Shown here: one piece after another, positions 33,322 through 43,200 of the stretch
Layout: each line of letters starts with the position of its first letter
Position numbering within the stretch: position 1 is the first letter of the stretch
DNA from: RGIG9115 sp045648165
Lineage (GTDB): Bacteria; Bacillota; Clostridia; UBA1381
NCBI GenBank assembly: GCA_045648165.1
Contig: JAZRNL010000037.1
Span: forward strand, 5,920-69,919
DNA length: 64,000 nt
Direction: 5' to 3'
Program-made: the position numbers and the translations under genes
The notes under the pieces: generated by a model
What the model saw: only the letters and a program-made list of their open reading frames with translations
Database searches by the model: none
What the model was told of the DNA's origin: nothing

Positions 33322-34500
33322 ATGATAAAGCTTAAAGCTTATTTTAAGAATATAAGCATAGATAGCTTTGTTGTAGCTATATATTTTCTGTGTCTGCCAT
33401 TTACAGTGGTAACAACACCTTTTGGTTCTCTTCTTAAGCTAATCACAATGCCGGTGCTTGCAGTTCTTGCCTGTAAGCTGTTTGTAGGGGAGCGAAAAGA
33501 GCTTCGTTTCAACTCTGTTCAGCTTGTATACTCCCTGTATATTGCATACACCCTCACAGGACTGTTTATGCTCAGAAGCCAGCAAGCTATTGTTGCAACA
33601 ACTGATATGCTTTCTGCGTATCTTGCAATCGTCCTTATATCAATGAGAGTGTATAATGATAAGGAAAAAGCTCTTCTGGAAACTGCATGGATTGGTGTTG
33701 GAGTAATTTGCACCATTCTGTGCCTCACAAGTACTGAAAAGGTTAACCAATATGAAAACCGAATTCTTGTAAGAGTTCTTGGATTTGCGGAAGACCCGAA
33801 TCAGTTTTGTGCCTACTTTATTATGCCCGTAATGGTATGTATGAAAAGAATAGTTGAAAAAAGCAAAATTATGCCATTTTATGTAATTCTTCTTGTGCTC
33901 ATTATGTACTCTGTTCTGAGAACGGGCTCACGTGGAGGGCTTATAGGAATTGTAATCGGAATATTCATTTGCATAATGCTTGCAATAAAAAATATAAAGG
34001 CAAAGCTTGCCATAATTCTTCTGTGCGGATTATGTGCGGTTATCGTGGTAACAGTTGTATTTCCTCTTTTGCCGGAAGATGTGCAGATGCGTTACAGTGT
34101 GCAGTCCGTCGTTGAAGACGGCGGTGCAGGCAGGTTTGATGTGTGGAAATACCTTATCCAATATGCAGCAGACAGTCCGCCGAGGCTTATCCGAGGCTCA
34201 GGAATGTGGTCTACTACAGAAATTCTCGGTGCCGCAAAGGTGCACGACAGGGTAGGTGCTGCCCACAATCAGTTTTTCCAGGTACTTACCGATCAGGGAG
34301 TTCTGGGGCTTCTGTTGTTTTTTGCGCTTATATGTACTTGCTTTTTCCGCAATTGGCGTAGGGAACCTTATTATGCCTGCGCATTTGTTGCAGTAATGGC
34401 ATTTTCTATGTCGCTTACACTTTACGTCTTTAAGCCTTACATAAATATTATTATAATGTGTGCAATGAATTTTGTCTCACAAAAGGAAAGGGGTATATAA
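33322..34500 (+). CDS. O-antigen/exopolysaccharide polymerase (Wzy-like)
   Basis: 392 aa with about ten to eleven membrane helices and one large extracellular loop (about residues 245-325). LGFAEDPNQFCAYF and TGSRGGLIGIVIG are typical of the O-antigen ligase/polymerase family. It would polymerise flipped repeat units outside the membrane. The start is uncertain: AGGAGG (33304-33309) is 12 bases from this ATG and directly abuts the GTG at 33310. Its stop directly abuts the start of the first Wzz-like gene, which suits the known functional pairing of Wzy and Wzz. Confidence 0.9.
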   Translation: MIKLKAYFKNISIDSFVVAIYFLCLPFTVVTTPFGSLLKLITMPVLAVLACKLFVGERKELRFNSVQLVYSLYIAYTLTGLFMLRSQQAIVATTDMLSAYLAIVLISMRVYNDKEKALLETAWIGVGVICTILCLTSTEKVNQYENRILVRVLGFAEDPNQFCAYFIMPVMVCMKRIVEKSKIMPFYVILLVLIMYSVLRTGSRGGLIGIVIGIFICIMLAIKNIKAKLAIILLCGLCAVIVVTVVFPLLPEDVQMRYSVQSVVEDGGAGRFDVWKYLIQYAADSPPRLIRGSGMWSTTEILGAAKVHDRVGAAHNQFFQVLTDQGVLGLLLFFALICTCFFRNWRREPYYACAFVAVMAFSMSLTLYVFKPYINIIIMCAMNFVSQKERGI

Positions 34501-35889
34501 ATGAAATATATCAAACAATTAATTCTCAGCTTTTACTGGAGAGTGCTTAACCTCAGCAAGAAAAAAGTTGCCATGATTCTTGCAATTTCTTTTATACTTT
34601 CAACTGTTCTTACTATACTTCAGGAGGTTTCTTCGTCGTATATCAATGCTATGATAGTTACTCTTAACTATGAGGGAGCAAAGGAAGGTCTTAATCCTGA
34701 CGGAAGCAGATTCAATATTTCCGAAATCGTATCTGATGAGGTTCTTAAAAAAGCTATTTCAATTATGGGTGACACGTCTTTGACAGTGGAAGGTCTTAAA
34801 AACAGAATTACAATTGATTCCAAAATGCCTCTTTCTGCTATAGAGAAAACAACTGCTGCCATTGCATCCGGGTCAAACTACCGCTATAACCCCTCAGAAT
34901 TTGATATTTATTATTCACAGAAGAATAAGCTATCCCGAAACAAAACCGTAGAGTTTATACATGCTCTTTCTAAGTCATATAACGATTATTTTTTTAATAA
35001 GTATTCCGAAAAAAATATAATTCTGGAATTCGATGGTTCTACCGCTTTCGGGGACTATGATTATTATGAAATACAAAAGGTATTGTCAGATAAAATCGGC
35101 TCTATGATAACTTATCTTTCAAAGCATCATGGTGAGAGCCCTGCTTTTCGCTCGCAGAATACGGGATATACGTTTGAAAATCTCACAAATATGCTTATAA
35201 ATTTAAGAGATCAGGATCTTGAAAAGCTTAGTGCATATATAATTCAGAACAGGATTTCAAAAGATGGCAGTGAGTTCGTAAGAAAGCAACGGTATCTTGC
35301 TGATAAAAAGGTTATGCAGTACGAATCGAGTATACAGGCATCCAATATATCAAAAAGTGCCCTTGAAATATACGACCCGTATATTACCGGTATAGCATTT
35401 ATCCCATCTGTTGACAAGCAGTCGGAATATTATATGAGCAGAACAAAAACAGGTCTTGATAATCTTGCAATGCGTTCATATAATGCAGGCATTGATGCGA
35501 ATTTATTTAAAAAGTCTATTGATGAAAAAAATTATCTTGTAGATAAATATACAACTACATATGATGTGGATGCAGATGCTATGGCAACTGCAGATAAAAT
35601 GATAGAAGATTTGTGCACAAATCTTGAAAAAATAGCATCTGTGGCACTTATGACAGATTATGAGTATCTGGAGAACAAAACAAAGAACTATATAACTTTT
35701 AATCTCCCCAACAAATCGTTATCTTTGCCCGTTGTAAAATTTATGATAAACTTTGTTGTTACACTTTTCCTTGTAACACTTGCATTCAGACTTTACTTTG
35801 TAACACCTATGTTTATCAAATGGCGTATCCAGAAAATAAAAGATAAAATAGACAAAGCAGAAAAATCAAAAGAGGAGCAGGAGGTGTAA
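34501..35889 (+). CDS. Wzz-like chain-length regulator, paralogue 1
   Basis: 462 aa. A cytoplasmic start of about 20 residues, a membrane helix (about 22-42), a long extracellular region of mixed helix and a second helix (about 415-437) ending in a charged tail: the layout of polysaccharide co-polymerases. LNPDGSRFNISEIVSDEVLK matches paralogue 2 (APDGTKFDYNEIISPNVL), so the pair arose by duplication. No BY-kinase (Walker A and Tyr cluster) is fused or adjacent, so chain-length control here seems kinase-free. Sequence similarity to typical Wzz is low. Confidence 0.8.
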   Translation: MKYIKQLILSFYWRVLNLSKKKVAMILAISFILSTVLTILQEVSSSYINAMIVTLNYEGAKEGLNPDGSRFNISEIVSDEVLKKAISIMGDTSLTVEGLKNRITIDSKMPLSAIEKTTAAIASGSNYRYNPSEFDIYYSQKNKLSRNKTVEFIHALSKSYNDYFFNKYSEKNIILEFDGSTAFGDYDYYEIQKVLSDKIGSMITYLSKHHGESPAFRSQNTGYTFENLTNMLINLRDQDLEKLSAYIIQNRISKDGSEFVRKQRYLADKKVMQYESSIQASNISKSALEIYDPYITGIAFIPSVDKQSEYYMSRTKTGLDNLAMRSYNAGIDANLFKKSIDEKNYLVDKYTTTYDVDADAMATADKMIEDLCTNLEKIASVALMTDYEYLENKTKNYITFNLPNKSLSLPVVKFMINFVVTLFLVTLAFRLYFVTPMFIKWRIQKIKDKIDKAEKSKEEQEV

Positions 35890-35892
35890 ATT

Positions 35893-37353
35893 ATGAATAT
35901 AACTATTTGGGATCTGTTTAAGTTTCTGTATAAGTGGAAACTTGCAATTGTGACGGCAGTTATTGTAGCCAGCGTTGCCACTTACGGATACGTAAATGTT
36001 AAACAGACGTATAATTCAACTGCCATTGTTCAGCTGAACGATGCTTGTATTCTGAACGGGAATGCACCTGATGGTACGAAGTTTGATTATAACGAAATCA
36101 TATCACCTAATGTTCTTACAGATGTTATAGATGAGCTTTCTCTTAAAAAAACTGTGGATTCTTTAAGAACGAGAATTACCATCACTCCTATAATTCCGAA
36201 CGCTGAGAAAGAAATCAAGGAAGCTAAAGAAAAAGACGGAGAAAAGTACGAATATTATCCCAATACTTTCTCCATTACATATGCAGGTAAAATAGGGGAA
36301 TCTCCCAACCAGACCAGAAGTATACTGGAATCCGTGGTTGATAATTACATAGCTTTTTATAATCAGAAGTATGCCCAACTCGGTTCTATAAACGATGTTG
36401 CCTATAACGAAGAAATGGGTAGCTACGATTATATAGATATGGCAGAGATGATGAGCGAAAATATAGATGATATAATAACAACTATGGAAGGCTATGCAAG
36501 CCGTGATACAAGCTTCAGGTCAACGTCAACAGGTCTCAATTTCAGTGACCTTACAAAGGAATATAAATACCTTGAGGAATTTGATATTTCAGGAATATAT
36601 TCCGACATATACAGAGGCCAGATAACAAAGGATAAGTCACTTCTTATCAGAAGATATACACAGAAAAAAGAGTATTATCTCCTGGAAAGAACAAACTTTC
36701 TTGACGGTGCAGATGTAGCAAAAACGCGTATGGACAGTTTTTCTGTTGCTAATCAGAATGTTCCTAACGCCTACAATACTACCACCGAACAGAACGATGA
36801 CAATCTTGCGATTATAGATCAGGTCCACGAGGATTATGCATCAAAGAATTCAACAACAACATACGATAATCTTATAAACAGTTATGTGGATAACTGTATA
36901 GGAGCAAATAACCTTTTAGTTAAGGCAAACTACTGCGATCAGGTGATTGCTAAATTTATGGCACCGTTGGATCAAACTGTAGATACAGAAGAGCTTACAG
37001 ACAGAATAGTGAAAAAACTGAATTCAACAAAGAACCGTCTTATGGATCTTAATAAAACTGCAAACTCTGTTATATCGGACTATAATAACTATTCTTCAAC
37101 GGCTCACGTGTCACCTCTTACAGGTGTAAATTACTATACAACAATAAGCCTGTCCATATACCTGCTTCTTGTTGTTTTCATAGTAGGCTTTATGTCTGTT
37201 ATTTGCGTGCTTACATATGAAATAATTAAATCATTCAGAGGAAATACCGATGAAAATGGTGAAAAGGCGGATAATTCAGTGATTTCAAACATTGAAAATG
37301 TTTCTCCTAAAAGGGTAAAGGTTCAAGCGGTTATTAAAAAAACCGACGAATAA
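35893..37353 (+). CDS. Wzz-like chain-length regulator, paralogue 2
   Basis: 486 aa. Same membrane layout as its upstream neighbour: a first helix at about residues 15-33, an extracellular coiled region and a second helix near 415-440, then a 45-residue cytoplasmic tail ending VQAVIKKTDE. The region APDGTKFDYNEIISPNVL aligns with paralogue 1. CAGGAGG ribosome site, three bases after the previous stop. Two different co-polymerases could form a hetero-oligomer or give bimodal chain lengths; both are inference. No kinase is encoded next to them. Confidence 0.8.
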   Translation: MNITIWDLFKFLYKWKLAIVTAVIVASVATYGYVNVKQTYNSTAIVQLNDACILNGNAPDGTKFDYNEIISPNVLTDVIDELSLKKTVDSLRTRITITPIIPNAEKEIKEAKEKDGEKYEYYPNTFSITYAGKIGESPNQTRSILESVVDNYIAFYNQKYAQLGSINDVAYNEEMGSYDYIDMAEMMSENIDDIITTMEGYASRDTSFRSTSTGLNFSDLTKEYKYLEEFDISGIYSDIYRGQITKDKSLLIRRYTQKKEYYLLERTNFLDGADVAKTRMDSFSVANQNVPNAYNTTTEQNDDNLAIIDQVHEDYASKNSTTTYDNLINSYVDNCIGANNLLVKANYCDQVIAKFMAPLDQTVDTEELTDRIVKKLNSTKNRLMDLNKTANSVISDYNNYSSTAHVSPLTGVNYYTTISLSIYLLLVVFIVGFMSVICVLTYEIIKSFRGNTDENGEKADNSVISNIENVSPKRVKVQAVIKKTDE

Positions 37354-37363
37354 TGAGGTGTTT

Positions 37364-38230
37364 ATGAAAAAGTTTTTCGGAATTGTGGTAATATTTTTAA
37401 CGGTGGCTTTGATAGCGGTTGCAGGATATATTATATACGATGTAAATCGTGTTGCAACTGTGGAATATACATATGAATCTTCAAAAGTCCCGGAAAATTT
37501 TGACGGTTACAGAATAGGTTTTGTAACAGATTTCCACAATGCAGATAACTATGAAAAAATACACAAAGCTTTCCGCAAAGCAAATCCCGATATTATATGC
37601 GTAGTGGGCGATTTGGTGGATATGAACACCGTGGATTTCACAAACGCCGTAAAGCTTATGGAGGGTCTTGCAGAAATTGGGGAGGTATACTATGTATATG
37701 GAAATCATGAGGTATGGAGCAATTCCGAAAACGGCACTGAAATTCCGTTAATAAAAGAAAAGCTTGAAGATGTGGATGTGCATTTTCTTAACGACAGTGT
37801 AAAAACAATCGAAAAGAACGGTCAGTTTATAAACCTTGTAGGCTATGGGGATTCCCTTTATGACGATACAGGTGAAGCAGGAGGAATTTTCCGCACAAAA
37901 GCAAAGGAAAAAATCAAAAAGCTTTACAACACTCTTGATAAGACGGTGTTAAATGTGCTTCTGTTTCACAGAGGTCAGTATTTTGATTTAATAGCAGAAG
38001 CAGGATACGACATTGCTCTTACAGGTCACCTTCATGGCGGTTTGATAAACATAAAAGGAGTACGGGAATACGTCCTCTATAAGCACTTTGGCAATGACAG
38101 TTATCTTAAAGGTGAGTACAGACTTGGTGACAGTGTTATGTACCTTTCCGCAGGCATTGCAAACAGGAAAAATATATGGCGTATATTCAATACCCCTGAA
38201 ATCAATATTCTGGAGCTGAAAACTAAGTGA
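37364..38230 (+). CDS. Membrane-anchored calcineurin-like metallophosphoesterase
   Basis: 288 aa. An N-terminal membrane anchor (residues 4-24) precedes a phosphoesterase domain facing outward. Metal ligands are seen in GFVTDFHNAD, CVVGDLVDMN, YGNHEV, and LTGHLHGG; the first motif has DFH where DxH is expected, so it is intact. It resembles YkuE-type enzymes that act on lipid-linked or nucleotide phosphates. Inside the EPS operon, it may hydrolyse undecaprenyl-PP-type intermediates or phosphorylated glycan; this is inference. It takes the place where kinase/phosphatase pairs normally follow Wzz in Firmicutes. Its stop overlaps the next start. Confidence 0.87.
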   Translation: MKKFFGIVVIFLTVALIAVAGYIIYDVNRVATVEYTYESSKVPENFDGYRIGFVTDFHNADNYEKIHKAFRKANPDIICVVGDLVDMNTVDFTNAVKLMEGLAEIGEVYYVYGNHEVWSNSENGTEIPLIKEKLEDVDVHFLNDSVKTIEKNGQFINLVGYGDSLYDDTGEAGGIFRTKAKEKIKKLYNTLDKTVLNVLLFHRGQYFDLIAEAGYDIALTGHLHGGLINIKGVREYVLYKHFGNDSYLKGEYRLGDSVMYLSAGIANRKNIWRIFNTPEINILELKTK

Positions 38231-39369
38231 AGGTTTTAATTGTAAATAATAATATGTGTGTTGGCGGGATACAAAAATCCCTTGCAAACCTTTTATCCGA
38301 AATATCTGCATATCACGATGTATCTCTTATGCTTTTTAATCCCCATGGTGATTTACTTTCTCATATTCCTGACAATGTAAAAATAATAAAAGGTAATCAT
38401 TTTACAAAAATTTTGGGTATGAGTCAGGCAGAAGCGAAGATGGATGGTATATTTACTGCTCTGTGGCGAAGCTTGTGGGTAATTGCCTCAAAGATTTTAG
38501 GAAGTGGATTTTCGTATAGTATGCTTTCAAAGTTTCAAAAAATCAAAGAGGATTTTGATGTTTCAATTTCCTTTATGCAAAACTCTGAAGAAAAAACATT
38601 TTACGGCGGGTGCAACGAGTTTGTTTTGTATAGCACAAAATCATCAAAGAAAGTTTCGTTTGTTCACTGCGATATGAAGAATTACATAGGTAATAACCCT
38701 TATAATATATCTCTTTATAAAAAGTTTGATGCAGTGGCATGTGTTTCCGATTCTTGTAAAATGGTGTTTGATGAAGCAGTACCCGGGCTTAAAACATACT
38801 CTGTGCATAATATGTATGATTTTAAGCAGATGAAGGAACTTTCCGAAGAATATCCGGCAGCGGTTTCCCGGAAAGGAGTAACTTTGTTTACATCAGCAAG
38901 AATAAGTGAAGAAAAGGGCATTTTGCGTATGCTTCCCATACTTGAAAAAATAAAATCTATGGGCGGTGAGTTCAAGTGGTTTATAGCAGGCGACGGTCCT
39001 CTTTACATAAACGCATTGGATGAATGTGAAAGGTTAAATCTAAAAGAGAATATAGAATTCCTTGGGCTTTTAACAAATCCTTATCCTTATTTTAAAAGTT
39101 CAGATATTCTTCTTGTGCCGTCATACAATGAGGCGGCTCCAATGGTTTACGGAGAGGCAATGTACTTCGGGACTCCTGTGTTTACTACGGATACAACCTC
39201 GGCAAAAGAAATAATAGGTGAAGAATACGGATGGGTTGTAAAAAATTCTGATGAAGAAATATACATAAAGCTTAAAAGCATAATTTTGGGAGATGAACCG
39301 CTAAAAAGCTTTAACTGCCTGCTGACCAACGAAAAGGCAAAAGAAGAATTTGAAGAAATATTGAAGTGA
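38227..39369 (+). CDS. GT4-family glycosyltransferase
   Basis: 380 aa. GT-B fold: N-terminal KVLIVNNNMCVGGIQKSLANL with the glycine loop, and C-terminal domain from ARISEEKGILRML through IAGDGPLY to the donor-binding EAAPMVYGEAMYFGTPV (ExxxxxxxE motif). A retaining transferase that uses a nucleotide sugar. It starts with GTG at 38227, overlapping the TGA of the phosphoesterase by four bases, so it is translationally coupled. Sugar specificity is not visible. It is part of the operon building the repeat unit. Confidence 0.93.
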   Translation: MKVLIVNNNMCVGGIQKSLANLLSEISAYHDVSLMLFNPHGDLLSHIPDNVKIIKGNHFTKILGMSQAEAKMDGIFTALWRSLWVIASKILGSGFSYSMLSKFQKIKEDFDVSISFMQNSEEKTFYGGCNEFVLYSTKSSKKVSFVHCDMKNYIGNNPYNISLYKKFDAVACVSDSCKMVFDEAVPGLKTYSVHNMYDFKQMKELSEEYPAAVSRKGVTLFTSARISEEKGILRMLPILEKIKSMGGEFKWFIAGDGPLYINALDECERLNLKENIEFLGLLTNPYPYFKSSDILLVPSYNEAAPMVYGEAMYFGTPVFTTDTTSAKEIIGEEYGWVVKNSDEEIYIKLKSIILGDEPLKSFNCLLTNEKAKEEFEEILK

Positions 39370-39379
39370 GTGTTTAAAA

Positions 39380-40438
39380 ATGACAGGAATAATATGTGTG
39401 GGGCAGATTGAACTCAGCCCATTTGCAAAAAAATATATTTCGGTGCTTGAAAGCAAAAATGAAAAATATCATATTATCCATTGGGACAGAAGCGGTGATG
39501 TGCGAAATGACAGTGACTTTGTGTATACATATACTGAAACTCTGGACCGCTATGCACCAAAGATAAAGAAGTTGATGCCATTTATCAGGTTTTCCCGGTT
39601 TGTGAAGAGGCTTGTTAAGGAGAATAAATATGACAGGCTTATTGTACTCACAACACAGACGGCACTTCTTATGCTCGGTACTCTTTTAAAGTATAAAAAC
39701 AGGTATTTTTTCGACTACAGGGATACCTCTTACGAGTACATAAAGCCATACGGATTTCTGATAAACAAAATTGCAGACTGCTCTCTTGGAATGTGTGTTT
39801 CATCACCGGGGTTCAGGGAGTATATAAAAACAAATAAAGAAATGGTGATATCCCATAATTTCCAGGATTCCTGCTATAAGAGCAGAAAGCTTAGATGCAA
39901 TAAAAAGATTGATAGCAGAATTATTATGGGGTATATAGGAGTTTTAAGGGAATTTGAATATTTAAAAAAGCTTATTTGCGTTTTCGGGAACGACTCCAGA
40001 TTTGAGTTCCGCATTCACGGCGGAGGAGATGACGTTGATAAGCTCCGCGAGTTTTCAAAATCCTTTGATAACGTGCTTGTTGCAGGGGCATACAAGGAAG
40101 AGGAAAAAACAGATATTTTGGATTCCTTTGATATGATTTGCTACAACTATCCCTATAGTTTTGTAAACTATCCGGCTCTTGCAAATAAGTTTTATGACGG
40201 AATGATTATGAAAAAGCCTATGTTTGCAAATATCCGCACATTTTCCGGCCAGTTGATTGCTAAAAACGGTCTTGGCATAAGCCTTGACCAGGACGATGAA
40301 GAAACTGCAGATAAAATATATAAATACTATCAAAGCTTCGATGCTGAAAAGTTTGAATATAACTGTGAAAATTTCCTTGTATCCGTTATGGAGGATGAAA
40401 AAAATTACATAAAGGAAATAGAAAATATAATAGTCTGA
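39380..40438 (+). CDS. Probable GT-B glycosyltransferase
   Basis: 352 aa. The two-domain GT-B plan is recognisable: N-terminal IICVGQIELSPFAKKYI, and a C-terminal half from IMGYIGVLREFEYLKKL through EFRIHGGGDDVDKL to NYPALANKFYDGMIMKKPMF. It is more divergent than its upstream neighbour and resembles the poorly studied clostridial EPS transferases. It lies ten bases downstream of the GT4 gene within the operon. It lacks membrane segments. Donor and acceptor are unknown. Confidence 0.78.
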   Translation: MTGIICVGQIELSPFAKKYISVLESKNEKYHIIHWDRSGDVRNDSDFVYTYTETLDRYAPKIKKLMPFIRFSRFVKRLVKENKYDRLIVLTTQTALLMLGTLLKYKNRYFFDYRDTSYEYIKPYGFLINKIADCSLGMCVSSPGFREYIKTNKEMVISHNFQDSCYKSRKLRCNKKIDSRIIMGYIGVLREFEYLKKLICVFGNDSRFEFRIHGGGDDVDKLREFSKSFDNVLVAGAYKEEEKTDILDSFDMICYNYPYSFVNYPALANKFYDGMIMKKPMFANIRTFSGQLIAKNGLGISLDQDDEETADKIYKYYQSFDAEKFEYNCENFLVSVMEDEKNYIKEIENIIV

Positions 40439-40450
40439 AAGGGCAGAGCT

Positions 40451-41116
40451 ATGAAATCAGAATTTAAACGTTTTTTAAAGGATGCCGTGGCAGGTATTCC
40501 TCATATAAAGAGAAAAAAGAAGAAATATGTGGAGTATATAAGGTCCTGCTACGATTATTCCCGTCCCACGCCCACAATTATTTGCTCAACCTGCATAGGA
40601 GGAATGATTTCACATAACCTGGGTCTTAAGTTTATGTCTCCAACGGTTAATATCTGGATGATTCCATCAGACCTTGTAAAATTCGTTTCTCATATTGACC
40701 GATATGTGAATGCACCCATTGTTTTTAAAAAGAGCAATGATTATCCCATTGGAAAAATTGAAGATATAACAGTGTATTTCCAGCACTATACCACGGAGGA
40801 AGAAGCACGGAAAAAGTGGGACGAAAGAAAAAAACGTATTGATAAAGATAATCTTTATATAATAACGGACGACAAAAATCTTACTTCTGAAGAAATAACA
40901 ACTCTACGCAATGTATCGTACAAGCGTCTTGTGATTTTTACAGCGGATGAAGAAAAAACAGACCCGTTTTTTCCTTATGAATGTTATAAAGGTCAGGGAG
41001 AAATCGGATATTACAGTGTGAGAGCCTTAAATGGATTTGCGCCATTTGAAAACGAATTTAACTACGCCAAGTGGCTTTCAGGTGAGGCAGAGTACAGATT
41101 TACGGGAGTAAAATAA
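40451..41116 (+). CDS. DUF1919 exopolysaccharide biosynthesis protein
   Basis: 221 aa. IICSTCIGGMISHNLGLKFMSP and the middle YPIGKIEDITVYFQHY are characteristic of the DUF1919 family, which recurs in capsule and EPS clusters of Firmicutes and Bacteroidetes. Its biochemical function is unsettled; acyl- or phospho-transfer has been suggested. A highly basic N-terminus (KRKKKKYVEY) suggests contact with the membrane or lipid carrier. AAAGGGCAG precedes the ATG. The next glycosyltransferase begins two bases after its stop region, within the same operon. Confidence 0.85.
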   Translation: MKSEFKRFLKDAVAGIPHIKRKKKKYVEYIRSCYDYSRPTPTIICSTCIGGMISHNLGLKFMSPTVNIWMIPSDLVKFVSHIDRYVNAPIVFKKSNDYPIGKIEDITVYFQHYTTEEEARKKWDERKKRIDKDNLYIITDDKNLTSEEITTLRNVSYKRLVIFTADEEKTDPFFPYECYKGQGEIGYYSVRALNGFAPFENEFNYAKWLSGEAEYRFTGVK

Positions 41117-41117
41117 T

Positions 41118-42242
41118 ATGGAAAACGTTATGCTGTCAATTATAGTGCCTGTTTACAATGTGGAAAGGTACTTAAAAAGAGCAATAAATTCAATTACCTG
41201 TCAAAGCTTTTCTGATTACGAAATTATCATCTGCAACGACGGTTCTACGGATAATTCGGGTAAAATATGTGATGAACTTGCCGGGGCAGATGATAGAATA
41301 ACAGTCATTCATAAAGAAAACGGAGGAGTTTCCTCGGCGCGGAATGTTGCAATGGAAATTGCCAAGGGGAAGTATATTTATTTTTTTGATCCTGATGATT
41401 ATCTCATCGGTGAGGTCTTTAAAGATAATATCGCTATTGCGGAGGAGAACTCCTGTGACCAGGTAGTATTCTCCTTTGAAAGCGAAATCTGTGATTTAAA
41501 CGACAGGGTAATAAAACGCGTTGAATACCGCCACGGTCTTAATGGAATGCGCCGGGGAGAAAATTTCAAAGAGCTATACCTTTCACACATACAAAATGTG
41601 AATAATGTTGTATGGAACAGGATATATACAAAAAGCTCTATTGGCAACACACGTTTTTCTGAGGAAATTATAACTGCAGAGGATGCTATATTCAATTTGG
41701 AACTGGTCGAAAAAGGTGTGGGAAAGGTTTGTTATAATGATAAGATTTATTATTCATATATGTGCAGAATAAATTCTCTTATGAATAAGTATAATCCTTA
41801 TCGGTTCAATAACGAAATGCTGATAGTTGATACTCTTAAAAAGATAACGAATTCCTGGGGTGTGGAAAAGGAATTTAATAAATACCTTTCAATGAGATAT
41901 GTGGAAGGGATGATTTTTGAGTATGGTAATATGAATATGCGGGATTGCGGGCTGACTGTAAAAGAAATAGCTGCAAAAATGCGGGACTATAACCTGGACG
42001 AAAGAGTAAGTAATGCAAAAAAGTTTGTAGAATTAAAGGATATATCCCATATAGGTTGTAAAGTTTTATATTATCTTTCAAATAAAAATATGTTCATCTT
42101 AGCAGTGTGCTTTAAAAAAATATATACTCTTCTTAGTCGGGCAGTACATACAGTTTTATATATGTTTAATAAACTTACTCTTTTCAAAAGAGAAATATCA
42201 ATCCGGGGGTCGGAAAAATGGAAGAAAAAATCAGTATTATAA
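41118..42242 (+). CDS. GT2-family glycosyltransferase
   Basis: 374 aa. LSIIVPVYNVERYLKRAI, nucleotide-binding NDGSTDNSGKI and the DPDDYL metal motif (in place of DxDD) define a GT-A enzyme. The C-terminal 90 residues include a membrane-proximal hydrophobic stretch (LSRAVHTVLYMFN). Overlaps the start of the next GT2 gene by 25 bases. The start of the coding region is an ATG two bases after the previous gene. It is one of four GT2 enzymes in the locus, implying a repeat unit of at least five or six sugars. Confidence 0.92.
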   Translation: MENVMLSIIVPVYNVERYLKRAINSITCQSFSDYEIIICNDGSTDNSGKICDELAGADDRITVIHKENGGVSSARNVAMEIAKGKYIYFFDPDDYLIGEVFKDNIAIAEENSCDQVVFSFESEICDLNDRVIKRVEYRHGLNGMRRGENFKELYLSHIQNVNNVVWNRIYTKSSIGNTRFSEEIITAEDAIFNLELVEKGVGKVCYNDKIYYSYMCRINSLMNKYNPYRFNNEMLIVDTLKKITNSWGVEKEFNKYLSMRYVEGMIFEYGNMNMRDCGLTVKEIAAKMRDYNLDERVSNAKKFVELKDISHIGCKVLYYLSNKNMFILAVCFKKIYTLLSRAVHTVLYMFNKLTLFKREISIRGSEKWKKKSVL

Positions 42243-43183
42243 TACCGGTTTATAACATCGAAAACTGCGTCGCAAGGTGTATTGAATCGGTTATAGGTCA
42301 GACCTATAAAAATCTTGAGATAATTCTGGTGGACGATGGTTCAACCGATAGAAGCGGAGATATATGCGACTACTATACGGATTCCAGAATAAAGGTTATC
42401 CACAAAGAAAACAACGGACTTTCTTCCGCCCGTAATTCGGGGCTTGATATTGCAACAGGTGACTATATAATGTTTTTAGACGGTGACGACTATATAAACG
42501 AAAATATGTGCCGTGTTCTTTATGAAAGTCTTAAAAATAATTTCGCAGATATGTCGGTGTGCAGTATAAATAATATATATGAAACAGGGGAAGAAATAGA
42601 CGATTATAATGATGCCTGCCCTATAACAGGGGATAATATGAGCCGTAACGATTATTTCAGAGCTCTCCTTCGGACCGGAAACTGGTATTACATCGTTATG
42701 TGGAATAAGCTGTTTAAAAAAGAGCTTTTCCGTGACCTTCGCTTCCCTGTTGGTAAAATTCACGAAGACGAATTCCTTATTCATCGCATAATAGAGCGTT
42801 GCAGAATAATTTCCACAGTAAAGGAAAGGCTTCATAATTATGTTCAGCGAAAGGGAAGTATAACAAATAAAAAATATTCACCCAAGCGCCTCGATGTTAT
42901 GGAAGCTCTTTTAGAACGTGAAAAATTTTATATAGAAAATCGAGTGGAACACGATATCGTATCGGCGCATATGGTGGCACTGATCAGAGTTTTGTGGGTA
43001 ACCTACGATAGAGCAGATATGTGTGATGAGGCATATATAAAGCGCTACAGAAATATTCATAAGGAATTAAGATTGTTGCTTAAAAGGGTGTTGTTCAGAT
43101 ACAGGATGAGTATGAAATACAGGGTTTTTCTTTTCCTGAATTTTATATCAATTAAGCAAACATATAAGATTTTTAATAAATAA
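42218..43183 (+). CDS. GT2-family glycosyltransferase
   Basis: 321 aa. KISIIIPVYNIENCVARCI, DDGSTDRSGDI and FLDGDDYI give a textbook GT-A/GT2 layout; the acceptor region holds KIHEDEFLIHRI. It is similar to the upstream GT2 gene (shared GSTDxSG and KENNGLSSARN blocks), so they probably arose by duplication and then specialised. Its ATG overlaps the upstream gene by 25 bases with GGGGGTCGG as a possible ribosome site inside it. The donor sugar is unknown. Confidence 0.93.
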   Translation: MEEKISIIIPVYNIENCVARCIESVIGQTYKNLEIILVDDGSTDRSGDICDYYTDSRIKVIHKENNGLSSARNSGLDIATGDYIMFLDGDDYINENMCRVLYESLKNNFADMSVCSINNIYETGEEIDDYNDACPITGDNMSRNDYFRALLRTGNWYYIVMWNKLFKKELFRDLRFPVGKIHEDEFLIHRIIERCRIISTVKERLHNYVQRKGSITNKKYSPKRLDVMEALLEREKFYIENRVEHDIVSAHMVALIRVLWVTYDRADMCDEAYIKRYRNIHKELRLLLKRVLFRYRMSMKYRVFLFLNFISIKQTYKIFNK

Positions 43184-43200
43184 AGTAACAGGTGTAAGAA

